From Actinomortierella ambigua (lineage: Eukaryota; Mortierellomycota; Mortierellomycetes; Mortierellales; Mortierellaceae), in assembly GCA_016098155.1 (NCBI GenBank), contig JAAAJB010000846.1, positions 1 through 10,839 on the forward strand: a stretch of DNA of 10,839 bases, read 5' to 3'. Below the pieces are notes generated by a model, which worked only from the letters and a program-made list of their open reading frames with translations, did no database searches and was not told where the DNA came from. The translations under genes were made by a program, and so were the position numbers. Numbering within the stretch: the first letter of the stretch is position 1; each line of letters starts with the position of its first letter. Positions 8,170 to 10,839 of the stretch are shown here, one piece after another.

Positions 8170-9064
8170 GTGAACGCTCAAAATTACCTGACCGTTCTGC
8201 TGCGTGATAATGGCGTTGTGCTTGACCGACTATACCACCCCACGAGCCTTGTCCAATGGTTGGTAAACGGTGCTGTGCTGACTCTGATGGTTTACAAAAA
8301 AGTTTCTCTGATTTTACCGTCGACAGGCAAATCTCATCACGACGGCTTTGCCAAGATCGATAGCGCCGGTGTCAATCCTTTTCGTTGTCCGCACCGAGCA
8401 GACAGTCTCGCGATTCCTCGTCAGCGATGGCAGTGGCGACGCTAGGGAACAGCGTCATTGATCCGGTGCGATCACATGGCTTGACTCTATACGGCCATCG
8501 GGACCCATATTCAGCTTGGTGACAAAGCGCTGCCCAGTCCTTTTTCTGAGATCGATCGCTGGGAGATTACACCGACCGACAATTGGTGACTATCTATCTT
8601 CTCAAGCGGAAACACGATAACACATTGTAATGCTGATTGTCCTTGAGCGCGCCTTGGACGGTTTTTCATACCATCCATCCATATTTGGCTCGAACTCGTA
8701 TCATCCGCCGTGCGGCCGTAAGGCGGATGCGAAGACTTTTCAGCTCCTGAATGGTTGCGGTGGTTGTATTCCATGCAAATCCGATGTGCGATCAGGCCAG
8801 ACCATCCTCGGCGTCTTCGCCAGTGGAGTGATGGGGATATTTACGGGTGGCTGCCGACCGGAGGAAGTGGGGTCAAAGGTCGCTCTCGGAAAAGAACACA
8901 AACCCTTGCCGCACCGGTGAATACGTTAGGCTTGTGGTGATGCCTGCAGTCATATCGATAAAGTGCCGTCGAAATTCTACGACAAGTCTCACGCCAAGAG
9001 TGGCAATGTTCGTGTACTCAAGGCGATGTCGAAGGATCTGAAAGTCAGAGTCCTTGATGCTTGA
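8170..9064 (+). pseudogene. coding-like fragments of an unidentified gene, broken by frameshifts and stops
   Basis: Several stretches on the plus strand read like protein but lie in different frames. One runs 8170-8370 and contains LDRLYHPTSLVQWLVNGAV and TGKSHHDGFAKIDSAGV. A second, 8372-8461, has FVVRTEQTVSRFLVSDGSGD. A third, 8503-8646, has LGDKALPSPFSEIDRWEI and is cut by an internal TGA at 8587. A last piece, 8930-9064, has SHIDKVPSKFYDKSHAKSGN and KAMSKDLKVRVLDA before TGA. The order and strand agree with one decayed gene, but I do not recognise the family. Introns, assembly indels or chance are alternatives, and confidence in a single ancestral gene is low. Confidence 0.3.
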
Positions 9065-9073
9065 AAGCGTGGT

Positions 9074-10011
9074 TTAGTTGCCGCGAGCAGACTGAATGAG
9101 GCGAGTGAAGCGTTTACCGGTTCTTAATGTTGCAGTTGGGCGCCGGTGATATCTCAGAAGCGATGTGCAAAAGCCATTATGATCTCCTGTGGTGCCTGGC
9201 TCGTCCTTCTCATCTTCAATTTCAGCAGGACCGTCAGCGGAATCGTCGCCTTCCTGATCCTTCTCCTCTCCGACAGTGTCGCTATCCTTGTCGTTGCTGC
9301 CATTGACAGAATTGTTCTTGGCCTTGCGCTTCTTGCCTGATGCAGCGATGACTTTCTTCACTGTCTTTAATAATGTCGTGTTGAAGAGGGCCTCCTTCAA
9401 GTGTGTGGGTCTTCCCCGGTCTTGCCCCAGATTTACAGAGCAAGACGCTTTTGGCTGCGGCGATGTAGGTTATTGGCCATATCAGCTACACGCCTGATCG
9501 TGTGGGCAGTGACCACCTTAGCCTCTTTGATCACAGCCATCTGGATTTCGGACCTAGCAGACCGACCGACAACGTAGTCATCCTTGGAAACCTATTATGC
9601 TTTTGACAAGCACACTCTTTGAGAGAGCCCTAGTTGAAAGGACCCGCAAAGGCTGTCGACTCGCCGGTTTTTGTTGCACCGGATTGAGAAATGGGTATGG
9701 TGTAAAACACCGGAACTCCACGTCGTCAGGTGTGGCATTGGTAACCACCTGGGCAAGGGCAGGCGTAGGTTGGGCAACGTGACCCTTCATCCCATAGCGC
9801 CTGAAACGAAGCTCGTTGAAATCTTGTTGCTGTTGCTCTTGTCTGCAGCGTCAGCTCGGCGAGCAGTCCGTGGACCACGGGCATTGCGGCGTTGTTGGAC
9901 CGCCTGCCAATGACGGAAATGATTCGGAGGGAGGTTGAAGTCGTTAAGGGAACTTGGACTTGGAACTTGGACTAGGCCATGGATTCGGGGGAGTTGGGAG
10001 CTTGGCTCCAT
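9074..10011 (-). pseudogene. decayed gene of unknown family on the minus strand
   Basis: Reading from 10011 down to the TAA at 9074, coding-like text appears in consecutive frames. First comes an ATG frame with NLPPNHFRHWQAVQQRRNA and RGPRTARRADAAD. Next is a shifted frame with QQQQDFNELRFRRYGMKGH, VVTNATPDDVEFRCF and PYPFLNPVQQKPAS. Then FQ-DDYVVGRSARSEIQMA and KVVTAHTIRRVADMANNL, stopping at a TAA. Last is a further frame with RGRPTHLKEALFNTTLLKTV and a Lys-rich then acidic tail (KKRKAKNN, GEEKDQEGDDSADG). The switches are explained by one- or two-base indels, for example an extra G near 9577. The text has charged, non-repetitive composition typical of real protein. I recognise no domain; it could be a host gene of a multicopy family or part of a mobile element. 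Uncorrected assembly indels could mimic decay. Confidence 0.5.
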
Positions 10012-10041
10012 TCTCAGACTTCAAGCGGTTGTACGTTTACC

Positions 10042-10060
10042 AAAAAAAAAAAAAAAAAAA
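10042..10060. repeat. A19 homopolymer
   Basis: Nineteen consecutive A residues on the plus strand lie just upstream of the minus-strand pseudogene start. It could be the tail of a retroposed sequence read on the plus strand, or slippage expansion. I see no obvious target-site duplication. Confidence 0.95.
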
Positions 10061-10618
10061 GCACGCCTCCAGATACGTATCAGAATGATACCCTACGTAC
10101 CCTTCCCTTACTTCACATGGCTTCTTTTACACAAGGAAATGGTATGCAGCTATGGCGTATGGGGCTTCTGCTATGTTACATGGCGATTACGCGTGGCTTG
10201 ACAGGGAAACTGTTGTGAAAAAGCGATTTTCATCGGACCCAGCCAAATTTCCTTTTTTTCGTCGATGGGCACTTCTGAGTGAGGTCAACCAGTGAGATTT
10301 TGGATGGGGTCTGTTACACAAGGAGGAAGCTAAAAGTTTTTTTCTTCGTTCAATAAGGTACTTGAACTTATCCTTCGAAGCATAAAAATGTCTAACGCCT
10401 GTTTTTATCCCATCTCCATTTTGAAACAAAGAAGCGGAAAGCTTTACGCAAGATTAATGGACTTTCATTGAGCAGAGTGTTTTCATGAGTCTCGGATGTC
10501 TGTGTCATTTGACAATAATCGTAAGGATGTTTGTGGCGCCGGGGACTCGATGTGACTTGTTAGAACGGAGGGTCAATACCCAACCTTTTCGCTCAGCCAT
10601 GGAGAACAAACATGCAAA
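10061..10618. other. gene-free stretch upstream of copy C
   Basis: No convincing gene, RNA or mobile element is visible. A short direct repeat TTACACAAGGA occurs near 10128 and 10315. The last 60 or so bases resemble the leader of copy B and are the probable 5' leader of copy C, including an out-of-frame ATG in strong context at 10599. Confidence 0.6.
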
Positions 10619-10709
10619 ATGGACATCACATTCAACAATCCCACTTCATTGGGCGACAGTTTTGCGAAATTGATCAACGCGCCTGATGGAGACATCAAGT
10701 TTCTCGTTG
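10619..10709 (+). CDS. first exon of BTB-BACK-TLDc tandem copy C (rest not found)
   Basis: The exon encodes MDITFNNPTSLGDSF and then INAPDGDIKFLV, 30 codons plus one base, the same length as copy B exon 1. By my count it differs from copy B at 11 of 91 bases. It is followed by a GTGAGC donor and a nearly identical intron start. It should code for the N-terminal helix and first strand of a BTB domain. The expected second exon is not present at the next acceptor, so this is a truncated copy, or a gene whose first intron has been enlarged by an insertion and continues outside the window. Confidence 0.7.
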
Positions 10710-10789
10710 GTGAGCTGGGAGAGTTGATGCTTTAATTGCGTTGTTTATTTGTTTAAAACGTTCGAAGACCCATTTTAATTCTCAACTAG
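10710..10789 (+). other. intron 1 of copy C, or its remnant (80 nt to first acceptor)
   Basis: The donor GTGAGC and the following about 34 nt match copy B intron 1 closely, and CTCAACTAG at 10781-10789 matches the copy B acceptor TTCTCACTAG. The sequence after the acceptor does not encode the BTB continuation (expected start VKETVRYGHS or similar), and reading through reaches TAA within about 12 codons. Confidence 0.6.
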
Positions 10790-10839
10790 CAGCTTCGCCC
10801 AGCGGTCGCCCGCCGGGCTAATCTCTCTTTCCCTCTTTC
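10790..10839 (+). other. GC-rich sequence of foreign appearance with a tRNA A-box-like motif
   Basis: Right after the acceptor-like CTAG the composition changes. TCGCCCAGCGG near 10795-10805 fits the tRNA A-box pattern TRGCNNAGYNGG except for one base, and GCCCGCCGGGC is a perfect short inverted repeat. This could be the head of a tRNA-derived SINE, a tRNA-like gene or another insertion. The window ends before a B box could be seen. Confidence 0.25.

Noticed and set aside
10187..10429. 80-codon minus-strand open frame
   Set aside because: Short, no motif, no leader or splice support; the length is within what chance gives in this sequence.
1..10839. tRNA genes, rRNA, CRISPR arrays or bacterial-type operon signals
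   Set aside because: No complete tRNA fold with A and B boxes, no regularly spaced repeats, and the gene structure is eukaryotic with introns. Only the partial A-box-like motif at the right edge was kept as a speculative note.

Overview
This window looks like nuclear DNA of an early-diverging filamentous fungus, most likely Mucoromycota and perhaps Mortierellomycotina. The reasons are short GT-AG introns (66-250 nt class) with CTAAC/CTGAC-type branch points, CT-rich leaders, many homopolymer and microsatellite tracts, Ser/Gly/Asp-rich inserts inside conserved domains, and a tandem family of BTB-BACK-TLDc proteins, an architecture common in that part of the fungal tree. The placement is inference; there is no rRNA or marker gene here.

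Layout. 1-154: pyrimidine microsatellite, probably intron sequence of the first gene. 155-2106 (+): the 3' part (three exons) of an anillin-like/Bud4-like septum protein, with an anillin-homology (C2-like) region and a C-terminal PH domain. 2107-2727: intergenic, with a GA-rich microsatellite and the CT-rich leader of the next gene. 2728-5274 (+): two-exon BTB-BACK-TLDc gene (copy A, 788 aa) with large low-complexity inserts. 5520-7675 (+): four-exon BTB-BACK-TLDc gene (copy B, 548 aa), a compact tandem paralogue. 7676-10618: almost 3 kb without an intact gene. It holds coding-like fragments broken by frameshifts and stops on the plus strand (about 8170-9064) and a better supported decayed gene on the minus strand (9074-10011), then a 19-A tract. 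10619-10789 (+): first exon and first intron of a third family member (copy C). At the expected splice acceptor the sequence changes to unrelated GC-rich DNA that carries a near-match to a tRNA-type A box.

How the parts relate. The anillin-like protein is expected to act at septation or bud-neck-like cortical sites and has no visible link to its neighbours. Copies A, B and C form a head-to-tail array. They share a phase-1 intron inside the BTB domain at the same codon, so the array arose by tandem duplication of an intron-containing gene. BTB and BACK domains usually form Cullin-3 substrate adaptors, while TLDc domains are associated with oxidative-stress resistance and V-ATPase control; the substrates of these proteins cannot be read from sequence. 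The most interesting points are the differences between paralogues: a roughly 130-residue insert in copy A at the place where copy B has an intron, a donor site in copy B that itself contains a stop codon separating BTB-BACK from TLDc, a short N-terminal segment with mostly amino-acid-changing substitutions, and the abrupt break of copy C at its intron boundary.

All splice sites were placed by eye from reading frame, consensus and paralogue comparison; no transcript data were available.
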